DNA from: Bacillota bacterium
GTDB taxonomy: Bacteria; Bacillota; Clostridia; Acetivibrionales; DTU013
Assembly (NCBI GenBank): GCA_023412915.1
Contig: JAEZRE010000024.1
Coordinates: forward strand, 62,001-126,000
Direction: 5' to 3'
DNA: 64,000 nucleotides
The position numbers and the translations under genes were made by a program. The first letter of the stretch is position 1. Each line of letters begins with the position of its first letter. The notes under the pieces were generated by a model. That model did not search any database. It saw only the letters and a list, made by a program, of their open reading frames with translations, and had not been told where the DNA came from. This document shows, piece by piece, positions 8,767 through 17,056 of this stretch.

Positions 8767-10800
8767 TCACAAGTCGCACAATTCTCCGTACAGACATTCA
8801 ATATCCTTTTCGAGCTGCGACTTTTCAATGTACAGGTCGTTCAATCTGCTATAATCGCTGGCAAATTGGCCCATTTCCGTGGAAATACTCCTGAGTCTCG
8901 CTTCAGCCTCCTCTATGCGGTTTTCATAATCAAGCATTCTCTTTAGCCTGTATGCTTCAGCTTTTTGTTCGCGGTTCCGGCTGTTCTGCCTGCCTTTATC
9001 CGAATTCTCAGGATATTCTCCTGCCTGTGTCAGTTTCCCATACGCAGCCGATTCCACCTTATTAACTCTTGCTTCCGCCCTATTAGCCGCTGCCCGCTCC
9101 ATCCCACCGCCCGCTTTGGCACCCCTGTCTGCTCCCTCAGGCGCATTTGCAACGGTGTTTGCGCTCCTCCACCCGCAATATTCCTCGTACGTTCCCCGGT
9201 AATCGGTGATCCGTCCGTCTTCCAGTTCCCAAATCCTGTCCCCGAACTTATTTATAAAGTACCTGTCATGGGAAATGAACAGTATAGTCCCGCCGAACTG
9301 TGAAACCGCCTCCTCTATCCATTCTCTCGACGGAATGTCGAGGTGGTTCGTAGGTTCGTCCAAAACGAGGAAATTGACATCCCCCTGCATTAGGATACAG
9401 ACCTTGAGCCTGCTTTTTTCACCTCCGGAAAGCGCTCCGACCTTCTTCAGTATGTCTTTCCCCCTGAAGTGAAAAGCCGCCAGTACGGACCGAGCCCTCT
9501 CCTCATTCGTTTCAAGGGCGTAGCGTATCGTTTCAAGCACGGTGGCTTGAGGATCATCAAACTCTATAAGCTGGGGTACATAGGCCATTCTTACGCTGCC
9601 GCCGATACGTACGGCGCCTGTGTCCGGCGCTTCATCTCCGATCAGCAGCTTTATTAGCGTTGATTTTCCGCAGCCATTGTCTCCGATGAGCGCAATCCTT
9701 TCATTTCTGAGAATCCGAAGGTTTACCGACTGCAACAGCCGCCTTTCGCCGTAGGCTTTGGCAATATCGCTGAAGACAGCCGTCTCTTCCCCCGAAAAAC
9801 CGCTTTCCCTGAATTCCGCGGATATTTTACGCGTTTCTTTGGGTTTCTCGACGCGCTCCATACGCTCGATCCTTTTCTCAATTGCGAACGCACGCTTGTG
9901 CATGGCCTCGTTGTCGGCGTTTTTTGCCCATTCGTGCATACGCTTGGCCGCCGCTTCGAGCTGTCCTATTTTTCGCTGCTGCTGTTCATACTGCTCGCTC
10001 CTGAGCTCGAACCGCCTCTTCTTCTCCTGCGCATAATAACTGTAGCCGCCCTCGTAAAATTCTGCCACACCGTCCACAATTTCTATGATCCTCGTCACGA
10101 CGCCGTCCAGAAAGCACCTGTCATGGGATATCACCACGACCGTCCCCGCATATGTCTTCAAGTATTCCTCGACCCATCTGATCGAGCCGAGATCGAGATG
10201 GTTCGTCGGTTCGTCGAGCAGCAGGATGTCCGCATCCCGCAGCAATATCCTTGCAAGATTCACACGGGTCTTTTCTCCTCCGCTCAATTCGTCAAAAAGC
10301 TGGCTTCGCATAGCCGCGCTTATTTTCATTCCGTTACAGACCTTGTCGATCCTGCTTTCCGTTTCATATCCCCCAAGGGCTTCATATTCGGTCTGCAATC
10401 TGCCGTAACGGGAAAGCAGCTTCTCCAGACCCGTATCTCCGGCCTCGTTTGTTTGCAGCCCCGTATCACAGCTTTGTATCCGTTCCTCCAGCGACCGCAT
10501 TTCCTCCCATTTTCCGGACAGTTCGTCAAAAGCGCTGTTCAAAACCTGCTCCACTGTATAACCTTCATCGTAGACCGGTATTTGTTCCAGGACTTCTATT
10601 TTCTTTCCCTGCGCCCTGATAACACAGCCGCTCTCGTATCCCTCCACCCCGGAAACCACCTTGAAAAGCGTAGTTTTTCCGGAGCCGTTTTTTCCGATAA
10701 GGCCTACCTTCTCACCCTTGAATATCTCAAAGGATATGCCGCGTAGCACATGGTTGCTGCCATAATATTTGTTAAGCTCCTGTACCGCTATATCTGTCAT
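8767..10800 (-). CDS. ABC-F family ATPase (ribosome-associated)
   Basis: 677 residues with two ABC domains and no membrane segments. The first has GKNGSGKT, LSGGEKTRV and LLLDEPTNHLD; the second has GDNGCGKS, LSGGEKSRL and LVLDEPTNHLD. A charged linker with Arg/Glu-rich helices joins them, and a coiled-coil tail occupies the last ~70 residues. ABC-F proteins act at the ribosomal E site as translation factors or as protectors against ribosome-targeting antibiotics. The start at 10800 is set by GGAGGAG/AAGGAG directly upstream; the frame is open further but overlaps the leader. The leader has two small ORFs and tandem terminators, which favours a drug-inducible protection role. Which drug is unknown. 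Confidence 0.88.
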   Translation of the reverse strand: MTDIAVQELNKYYGSNHVLRGISFEIFKGEKVGLIGKNGSGKTTLFKVVSGVEGYESGCVIRAQGKKIEVLEQIPVYDEGYTVEQVLNSAFDELSGKWEEMRSLEERIQSCDTGLQTNEAGDTGLEKLLSRYGRLQTEYEALGGYETESRIDKVCNGMKISAAMRSQLFDELSGGEKTRVNLARILLRDADILLLDEPTNHLDLGSIRWVEEYLKTYAGTVVVISHDRCFLDGVVTRIIEIVDGVAEFYEGGYSYYAQEKKRRFELRSEQYEQQQRKIGQLEAAAKRMHEWAKNADNEAMHKRAFAIEKRIERMERVEKPKETRKISAEFRESGFSGEETAVFSDIAKAYGERRLLQSVNLRILRNERIALIGDNGCGKSTLIKLLIGDEAPDTGAVRIGGSVRMAYVPQLIEFDDPQATVLETIRYALETNEERARSVLAAFHFRGKDILKKVGALSGGEKSRLKVCILMQGDVNFLVLDEPTNHLDIPSREWIEEAVSQFGGTILFISHDRYFINKFGDRIWELEDGRITDYRGTYEEYCGWRSANTVANAPEGADRGAKAGGGMERAAANRAEARVNKVESAAYGKLTQAGEYPENSDKGRQNSRNREQKAEAYRLKRMLDYENRIEEAEARLRSISTEMGQFASDYSRLNDLYIEKSQLEKDIECLYGELCDL

Positions 10801-11018
10801 AATATCTCCTTCCAGCCTGGGTAACGACGGATGCGCCCTCTCAGGAGCCGCACCCGTATAAAAAAACCGAGCCTGGCGGATCGATCCGTGAGCCCGGGTT
10901 CGGTGTGTGAAAATTTCCATGCAATAAAAAAACCCGGGCCGTCAGAATCACCCAGGTCTATTTCAATAATATTTTCAGTAAAAAGATGATCCACCAGCTC
11001 ACTATCGGCAATATTCAT
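10797..11018 (-). CDS. Leader ORF 2 upstream of ABC-F gene (73 residues)
   Basis: Opens at an ATG behind GGGGG and runs through both leader hairpins. Its TGA stop overlaps the ABC-F ATG (ATGA arrangement), so termination here could feed reinitiation at the ATPase. Its codons cover both arms of terminator 1 and the 5' arm of terminator 2, so a ribosome stalled early in it would change which hairpin forms. Sequence resembles no family I know. It is more likely a regulatory uORF than a functional protein. The start lies inside the end of leader ORF 1. Confidence 0.5.
   Translation of the reverse strand: MNIADSELVDHLFTENIIEIDLGDSDGPGFFIAWKFSHTEPGLTDRSARLGFFIRVRLLRGRIRRYPGWKEIL
10860..10904 (-). 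terminator. Leader attenuator 2
   Basis: ACCGA-A-CC pairs with GG-C-TCGGT, enclosing a CGGA-TCGA-TCCG hairpin, and is followed by seven T's. It lies 60 bases before the ABC-F start and can be disrupted by the antiterminator pairing with the 3' arm of attenuator 1. Confidence 0.6.
10926..10958 (-). terminator. Leader attenuator 1
   Basis: On the minus strand GACCTGGG and CCCGGGTT pair around a 12-base loop and are followed by a run of seven T's. This is an intrinsic terminator inside the ABC-F leader. Its 3' arm (10931-10938) is also perfectly complementary over 8 bases to the 5' arm of attenuator 2 (10893-10900), giving an alternative antiterminator pairing. Confidence 0.65.
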
Positions 11019-11121
11019 TTTTGGACAGACTACCCCCTTTGACAGCCTTGAAATGTGCGATGTTCGCTACATAGCAGTCCAGTCTCTCCAGAATATTGTC
11101 GTGCTTTGCCGATGTTTTCAC
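11002..11121 (-). CDS. Leader ORF 1 upstream of ABC-F gene (39 residues)
   Basis: A GTG start lies five bases after a strong GGAGGTG, and the frame runs 39 codons to TAG, overlapping the start of leader ORF 2 by 17 bases. The peptide begins MKTSAKHDNILERLDCYV. It is the first ORF of the transcript predicted from the promoter at 11178-11206. Likely role: a translated leader sensing ribosome stalling by antibiotics. It could instead be a small independent protein; nothing in the sequence identifies one. Confidence 0.55.
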   Translation of the reverse strand: MKTSAKHDNILERLDCYVANIAHFKAVKGGSLSKNEYCR

Positions 11122-11177
11122 CTTTTCACCTCCGTTCGATTATCGTTGCCTTATAATAATAGAAATTATCCGGATAA

Positions 11178-11206
11178 ATTGTAACATGTATTGGAATTTA
11201 TTGCAA
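11178..11206 (-). promoter_or_regulatory. SigA-type promoter of the ABC-F leader
   Basis: On the minus strand TTGCAA (11206-11201), 17-base spacer, TACAAT (11183-11178). The predicted start near 11171 gives a leader of about 370 nt carrying both uORFs and both attenuators. Confidence 0.65.
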
Positions 11207-11416
11207 CCCAAATCAGACTTGCGAAGCAAAATCTGCAGAAACAAACAAGCCCTTCGTTTAAATCGTTTAAATCAAGCAACATAATACATTATTTATATAT
11301 GAAAATAAGCAGTTTTTTGTTATAATATGTTTGTTTGCATAAAGAATACAAGATATATTAACACGTTCCATATTTATCTTATTTAAAAGCTAATGTGTAC
11401 AAAGGAGTGTTCGCAG

Positions 11417-14400
11417 ATGGACGATTTTTATATCGTCGGGATCGGCGCATCCGCAGGGGGGCTGGAGGCAATACAACAATTTTTCTCCAGCATGACGCCT
11501 GTAGGGAATATGGCGTTCGTAGTCATTCAGCACTTGTCGCCTGACTACAAAAGCTATATGCCGGAGCTGCTGTCCCGCCATACAGAAATACCTGTACACC
11601 AGATAAAGAACGGGATGAGCATGGAGCCTGGCTGCATATACCTCAATCCGCCCAAATACAACGTGATAATAGCAAATGATCATTTCGAGCTAATTGACCA
11701 GGAACCCCCGCCGAGGGTTAATCTGGCGATCGATATGTTCCTTGAGTCGCTGGCAGCATCAAAACAGGAAAGATCAATAGGCATAATATTATCCGGCACG
11801 GGAAGCGACGGCACACGCGGCTGCAGGGCTGTCAAGGAGGCCGGCGGCATAGTTATCGCACAGAATGATACGGCCAAGTTCGACGGTATGCCGAAAAGTG
11901 TGATTTCAATGAAGATATGCGATTACATACTGCCGCCCAAGGTAATGGCTGAGGTATTGACCCGGTATTCGAACAATTCTCCCGTTGTGATGGATGGGAT
12001 TTTCGAGGCAAACCTGGCGGAGACGAACCTGGCGGAGGAGAACCAAAATCCGCTGTCATCTATTTTCAGCATCCTGAAAAAACAGTATTCGACCGATTTC
12101 AGCCTGTACAAGCAGAGTACGGTACTCAGATGCCTAGACCGCCGTATGCGCATTTGTAACATTGCCGATATCGCCGATTACCTTGGATATCTGAGAGAAA
12201 GCCCGGACGAGGTAGATAAGCTTTATAACAGCCTGCTTATAGGCGTAACACGCTTTTTCAGGGATAGGGACGCCTTTGAGACCATTAAGAGCAGGATCAT
12301 TCCGGAAATCGTAGCGGGTAAACCGGAGAATGCTGTAATCAGGGTCTGGGTAGCCGGTTGTTCGACCGGTGAGGAGGCCTACTCTCTGGCTATACTTTTT
12401 AAGGAGTACATGGACACAGCCAGGAAAAATCTGCAGGTTAAAATTTTCGCCACAGATTTAGACAGCCACGCAGTCGAATTTGCCAGCGCCGGTACTTATC
12501 CGGACAGCATTTCGCAGGATGTATCACTGGAACGGCTGAACCGCTATTTTATTAAAAAGAGGGATGTTTACCAGATTTCGAAGTCGGTGCGCGAAATGGT
12601 CATTTTCTCTATTCACAATATAATAAGCAATGCACCGTTTTATAAAATAGACCTTATAAGCTGCAGGAATATGCTGATATACTTCCAGCAAAAGCTGCAG
12701 ACCAGGATTCTTTCAGCATTCCAGTTCGCGCTTGAGAAAAATGGTTACCTGTTTCTCGGCACAAGCGAAACAACAGGTGAATTGGGCAGTTATTTTCTAT
12801 CAATAGATCCCAAATGGAAAATCTTCAAGGCCAAAGTTACAAAAAAGAGGCCTCTTATAGAAGATGTATCTATACTGTCTACGGGAGCAAGTATCGTGCA
12901 GCAAGGCAGCTCCGAGGACTACACCAGGGGAAAGGCAGGAAACAGCCAGGAGATGGACGATATATACTCAAGATTGGTAGAGGAATGCTTGCCGCCAAGC
13001 GCTATCGCAGATGAGAACGGAGACCTTGTACAGGTAATCGGTGATGCGGATAAATTCCTGAAGGTGCCAAGGGGCAGGTTCAGTTACGATATTAGGAAAA
13101 TGGTGCCGAAGGAATTGTCAACAGCGCTTGCGACCGCTATCAGTAAAGTGAGGAAGGAAAAAAAAGCGGTAACTTATACAAATATTAAAATTGAACTGGG
13201 CGAAGAGGTAAAATGCATAAACCTCGTTGTTAAGCCTCTCACCACACGCAAGAGCGGGGCTTTGGTGCTGGTCTCGTTCGTAGAAACGACAGGCAGCGCC
13301 CTTCAGGCAGATAACGTAGAGAATTACGATACGGTAGGCAAGCTGCAGGAGAGGATAGCCGATCTCGAACAGGAGCTCCAGTATACAAAAGAAAGCCTGC
13401 AGACCTCGATAGAAGAGATCGAGACCTCGAGCGAGGAATTGCAGTCGGCAAACGAGGAACTGCTCGTATCCAACGAGGAGCTGCATAGCACGAACGAGGA
13501 ACTACAGTCGGTAAATGAAGAGCTGGTCATAGTAAATACCCAATACCAGTATAAAATACAGGAATTGGCCGATCTGAACAACGATATGACCAATTTTTTG
13601 AACAGTACTACGATCGGCACCATTTTCCTCGATTCAAATCTATGTGTTCGGAAATTCACTCCAGCGGTGACTCGTGAGATCAACCTCATACCATCCGATA
13701 CGGGAAGGCCGTTCAGCCATATATCACACCGCCTGGTCAACGAGGATCTTGTGCAGGACGCTTTCGAAGTCCTCGGAAGCCTGATTCCAAGTGAAAAAGA
13801 AGTACAAAGCAGCACCGGCAAATGGTACCTTCTGAAAACCGCTCCATACAGGACCAATGAAAATGTCATCCAGGGAGTCGTAATCTCACTCGTTGATATA
13901 ACGGCGCGTAAAACTGCCGAAGATGGGCTGCGCAAAAGTATGGAGCGGTATGAGATGCTCGTGGATCTGTCACCCTTTGCTATAATGATAGTCAGGGACG
14001 GAAAAATTCAGTTTTTGAATTCCGCAGGTGTGAACCTTTTCCAGGCCGAAAGTGTCGAAAAGCTGACAGGCAAGCCTATCGGAAAATATCTGGATCTGGA
14101 TGGCCTGATGCAGGCGGACAGGCAGTATCAGCCCCAACATGGCGAAACCGGGGCAATAGTGCCGGTCGAAGATGTTATAAAGCGGCCCGACGGAACTGAA
14201 ATAAACGTCGAGGTCATGCATGTGCCTGTAGACTATGAAGACCTGCCTTCCCAGCTTGTCATCTTCAGGGACATAACCTACAGAAAGCTGTCTGAAAAGC
14301 TGCAGATGGACAATGAGATAAGCAAGCGCCTCCTGGAGGAAGCAATGACGTTCGACAACCTCAAGAATGACTTCTTCGGTAACATCTCCCACGAGATAAG

Positions 14401-15163
14401 AACGCCGCTCAATGTTATCATGAGCACCTTGCAGCTACTGGAATCAAAGATCAGGAACAGCGGCAGCAAACCCGCCGGAGTCGACCTGAAAAAGCATATA
14501 GGCATAATCAGGCAGAACTGCTACAGACAGCTCAGACTGATCAACAACATGATAGACATCACAAAAATGGATTCCGGCTTTTATGAAGTCAAAATGCAGA
14601 ATCAAAATATAGTCAATGTCGTTGAAAATATAACATTGTCGGTCTCGGACTATGCAAAAGCCAAATCGATAGATCTGATCTTCGACACCGACGTCGAGGA
14701 GAAAATCATCGCATGTTCACCCGACTGCATAGAAAGGATCATGCTGAACCTGCTTTCAAATGCGGTAAAATTCACTGATATAGGCGGCAGCATAAATGTC
14801 AACATGTATGACAGGCAGGATCGGATACAGATATGCGTTAAGGATACAGGCGCAGGCATACCGGACGGAAAGCTGGACATTATCTTCGACAGGTTCAGGC
14901 AGGTCGACAAATCATTGACCAGAGCCCACGAAGGAAGCGGCATCGGCTTATCGCTTGTAAAATCGCTTGTTGAACTGCATAACGGTAATATATCCGTAAA
15001 CAGCAAATACGGCGCGGGCTCGGAATTTATAATAACACTGCCCGTCTCAACCGTACCTGACGATGCGGAGAACCGCGAGGGCTGTGATGCGGCTGCGCTA
15101 AAGAGCAATGTTGAAAGGATCAATCTGGAGTTTTCGGATGTTTACGGGTCGTGGCTGTCATGA
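11417..15163 (+). CDS. CheB-CheR-PAS-histidine kinase fusion
   Basis: 1248 residues. Order: CheB-type methylesterase (about 5-190; GASAGGLEAI with the catalytic Ser, VVIQHLSP with His, SGTGSDGT with Asp); CheR-type methyltransferase (about 215-470; WVAGCSTGEEAYSLA SAM motif); a Glu-rich coiled coil of repeated SxEELxSxNEEL units (about 650-705); two PAS domains (about 710-960); HisKA with ISHEIRTPLN (His near 991); and HATPase_c (NLLSNAVKF, DTGAGIPDG, GSGIGLSLV). No membrane segment or receiver domain. The protein could couple glutamate methyl-ester chemistry to phosphorelay. The response regulator is not adjacent. The ATG at 11417 has AAAGGAG nine bases upstream. Confidence 0.93.
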   Translation: MDDFYIVGIGASAGGLEAIQQFFSSMTPVGNMAFVVIQHLSPDYKSYMPELLSRHTEIPVHQIKNGMSMEPGCIYLNPPKYNVIIANDHFELIDQEPPPRVNLAIDMFLESLAASKQERSIGIILSGTGSDGTRGCRAVKEAGGIVIAQNDTAKFDGMPKSVISMKICDYILPPKVMAEVLTRYSNNSPVVMDGIFEANLAETNLAEENQNPLSSIFSILKKQYSTDFSLYKQSTVLRCLDRRMRICNIADIADYLGYLRESPDEVDKLYNSLLIGVTRFFRDRDAFETIKSRIIPEIVAGKPENAVIRVWVAGCSTGEEAYSLAILFKEYMDTARKNLQVKIFATDLDSHAVEFASAGTYPDSISQDVSLERLNRYFIKKRDVYQISKSVREMVIFSIHNIISNAPFYKIDLISCRNMLIYFQQKLQTRILSAFQFALEKNGYLFLGTSETTGELGSYFLSIDPKWKIFKAKVTKKRPLIEDVSILSTGASIVQQGSSEDYTRGKAGNSQEMDDIYSRLVEECLPPSAIADENGDLVQVIGDADKFLKVPRGRFSYDIRKMVPKELSTALATAISKVRKEKKAVTYTNIKIELGEEVKCINLVVKPLTTRKSGALVLVSFVETTGSALQADNVENYDTVGKLQERIADLEQELQYTKESLQTSIEEIETSSEELQSANEELLVSNEELHSTNEELQSVNEELVIVNTQYQYKIQELADLNNDMTNFLNSTTIGTIFLDSNLCVRKFTPAVTREINLIPSDTGRPFSHISHRLVNEDLVQDAFEVLGSLIPSEKEVQSSTGKWYLLKTAPYRTNENVIQGVVISLVDITARKTAEDGLRKSMERYEMLVDLSPFAIMIVRDGKIQFLNSAGVNLFQAESVEKLTGKPIGKYLDLDGLMQADRQYQPQHGETGAIVPVEDVIKRPDGTEINVEVMHVPVDYEDLPSQLVIFRDITYRKLSEKLQMDNEISKRLLEEAMTFDNLKNDFFGNISHEIRTPLNVIMSTLQLLESKIRNSGSKPAGVDLKKHIGIIRQNCYRQLRLINNMIDITKMDSGFYEVKMQNQNIVNVVENITLSVSDYAKAKSIDLIFDTDVEEKIIACSPDCIERIMLNLLSNAVKFTDIGGSINVNMYDRQDRIQICVKDTGAGIPDGKLDIIFDRFRQVDKSLTRAHEGSGIGLSLVKSLVELHNGNISVNSKYGAGSEFIITLPVSTVPDDAENREGCDAAALKSNVERINLEFSDVYGSWLS

Positions 15164-15453
15164 TAGTGAACAATATATATCTGTTTGCGATAACAGCGGT
15201 GCTCGCTTTAATAAATCTGACGGGCCTTATGCTTGTCGCCTCGGACAAGCATAAAGCCCGTAAAGGTTTGTGGCGGGTGCCTGAAAAAACATTTTTCCTC
15301 ATCGCACTAATAGGCGGCAGCATCGGCGTTTATGCCGGCATGCTGCTGTTCAGGCACAAAACGAAGCATTGGTATTTCATGACCGGTATGCCTGCGATAT
15401 TTATATTGCAGGTCATACTGGCGTTTTTCCTGACAGGCCGTTTGCGATTTTAG
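15160..15453 (+). CDS. DUF1294 family small membrane protein
   Basis: 97 residues with three hydrophobic helices. The sequence matches the DUF1294 pattern: 'ASDKHKARKG..RVPEKTFFLIALIGGSIGVYAGM.LFRHKTKH'. Function of the family is unknown. The ATG overlaps the TGA of the kinase gene (ATGATAG), which suggests translational coupling; an in-frame GTG at 15151 is an alternative start. Its stop overlaps the end of the convergent hydrolase gene by 4 bases. Confidence 0.85.
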   Translation: MIVNNIYLFAITAVLALINLTGLMLVASDKHKARKGLWRVPEKTFFLIALIGGSIGVYAGMLLFRHKTKHWYFMTGMPAIFILQVILAFFLTGRLRF

Positions 15454-16328
15454 CCCAAGAAGCTTATCATTTCACGGTTTACAGCTTCTGCCTGCTCATG
15501 GTTCACTCCATGGCCGGCATTTTTTATGATTTTATATTTGTACCCGTCTCTATCAAGCATATCAAAGAATTCCTTCCTTTCTTCCATTCTGCTGTCCCCG
15601 AAAATCAGGCAGAACTTGTCGCGCACCTTGACCGCCGCATCTCTGTCGTATTTTTCGGTATCATGGATAAACATCGCCCTGCGGTTGTGCTTGTTCATCA
15701 AAAGTATGATATGGTCTGCGATTTGGAGATGCTTTTCAAAAAAGTCGTTGTTCGGGGAAGCCATCTTGCGGATAACCCTGAACATATTCCTGCGGGTCGG
15801 GATGAGAATTTCAGGAAACAGCATACCAAGCGTACGGAGCATGGCCTTCATGGGGTTCGTGACCATCCCGCCCTCCATGCATACCACCTTGCGCACCTTT
15901 CCGGGTTCTTTGACAGTATAGTTGAACGCCATGGCGCCGCCGTTCGATACACCGGCCATGTCAAAACTTTTCAGGCCGAAATGCGCTGTCACTTCGTTAA
16001 GCCACTGCCGCTGTGTGAATTTCTCTTTGGTGAATTCTTCTCCCGGAACGCTTTTCCCGGGCCCACCCAGCGTATCCACGGCTATGCAGAAATAATGCCT
16101 GGAGAGCTCGCCTATATTGAACGGCCACATGACCGCCGAGTTATCTCCAACGCCATGCAGCAATATAAGCGGAGGCCTCTCCCTGTCTCCGGTGAGTATG
16201 CAATGCGTCGTCCCGAAAGTGGTCGGAACGTCCTCCTCTGTATATTCCACTCCCCACAGCTTCAAAAGCTCGTTGTAGGATTTGATGACTTCTTCCATGC
16301 CTTCCCGGCTTTTATAAGCGCTAATCAA
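15450..16328 (-). CDS. Alpha/beta-fold hydrolase
   Basis: 292 residues. It has the oxyanion-hole phrase LLHGVGDN (about 57-64), the nucleophile elbow GVSNGG (Ser128) and a C-terminal GHGVN histidine (about 273), so the catalytic triad appears present. Substrate is unknown; the family includes esterases, lipases and haloperoxidase-like enzymes. A TTG start at 16328 is used because AGGGGG lies seven bases before it; this start overlaps the TGA of the upstream tetR gene, so the two are almost certainly one operon and the TetR protein probably controls the hydrolase. Confidence 0.87.
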   Translation of the reverse strand: MISAYKSREGMEEVIKSYNELLKLWGVEYTEEDVPTTFGTTHCILTGDRERPPLILLHGVGDNSAVMWPFNIGELSRHYFCIAVDTLGGPGKSVPGEEFTKEKFTQRQWLNEVTAHFGLKSFDMAGVSNGGAMAFNYTVKEPGKVRKVVCMEGGMVTNPMKAMLRTLGMLFPEILIPTRRNMFRVIRKMASPNNDFFEKHLQIADHIILLMNKHNRRAMFIHDTEKYDRDAAVKVRDKFCLIFGDSRMEERKEFFDMLDRDGYKYKIIKNAGHGVNHEQAEAVNREMISFLG

Positions 16329-16966
16329 AGTATCGCCCCCTGTTCTTTCCTTATAAAACTCAGTATAAGCTCGACAGACGGGAACTGTATGCTCTCGCCG
16401 TGCTGCAGTCGCGTCATTCCAAGACCCTGCACTATTGAAAAGTAAGTGATCGCCAGTACGAACGGATCCTCATCAACAATTTCCCCGGCCTTCTGCCCTT
16501 CGCTGATGACCGGGATAAGGTATTCGAAGGGCTTCTTCAACTTCTCCCTGGTAATCCTCAAAGCCTCCTCAGGGACCGCTTCCGAGGTGACGGACTGTAT
16601 CATGATCAGCCGCCAGTGCTGCAGGGCTATGCTATCCGGAGAAAGGAAAGCTTCGGTCATCCAAAATATCCTTTGATAGGGAGTCCCGGCAAGCTCCATC
16701 GCTTCCCTGACCGAGTTCCCGGCTCCCTCAGCCGCAAGCTCGCACATTTTTGTAAAAATCTCATCCTTTGACTTGAAATAATTATACACGAAGCCCTGGC
16801 TGAAACCGGCTTTAGCAGCTATATCGCTGATCTTTGTCCCCGCCAGTCCCTTTTTAGCGAAAACGTCGATCGCGTTCAACAGGATCTTTCGCGTCCGCGA
16901 ATCCGGGATCATCTCCTCGAAGCCTTCCAAAAACTTCTTTTCGAGAGCTTTACTCTGTTCCGACAT
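16325..16966 (-). CDS. TetR/AcrR family transcriptional regulator
   Basis: 213 residues. The N-terminal helix-turn-helix reads 'TKISDIAAKAGFSQGFVYNYFKSKDEIF' (about residues 42-70), followed by a helical ligand domain. The ATG at 16966 has GGAG eight bases upstream. A perfect 18-bp palindrome lies 17 bases before the start codon and overlaps the promoter, so the gene is very probably self-repressed. The downstream hydrolase is translationally coupled and likely the regulated function. Confidence 0.92.
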   Translation of the reverse strand: MSEQSKALEKKFLEGFEEMIPDSRTRKILLNAIDVFAKKGLAGTKISDIAAKAGFSQGFVYNYFKSKDEIFTKMCELAAEGAGNSVREAMELAGTPYQRIFWMTEAFLSPDSIALQHWRLIMIQSVTSEAVPEEALRITREKLKKPFEYLIPVISEGQKAGEIVDEDPFVLAITYFSIVQGLGMTRLQHGESIQFPSVELILSFIRKEQGAIL

Positions 16967-16983
16967 AATTTGTGCTCCATTTC

Positions 16984-17031
16984 TGAATGAACGTTCATTC
17001 ATATTATATGAAAAAAATACCATAGAGTCAA
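16984..17031 (-). promoter_or_regulatory. tetR promoter and operator
   Basis: On the minus strand TTGACT (17031-17026), 17-base spacer, TATAAT (17008-17003). Just downstream is TGAATGAAC-GTTCATTCA (17001-16984), a perfect 18-bp TetR-type operator that would cover the transcription start. Confidence 0.8.
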
Positions 17032-17056
17032 GTATGCTTACTCACTCTATGGTATT
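17016..17056 (-). terminator. mutS2 terminator overlapping the tetR promoter
   Basis: Perfect 13-base arms AATACCATAGAGT and ACTCTATGGTATT, followed on the minus strand by a T-run. It starts right after the MutS2-like stop codon. The 3' arm contains the -35 element of the tetR promoter. Confidence 0.8.
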
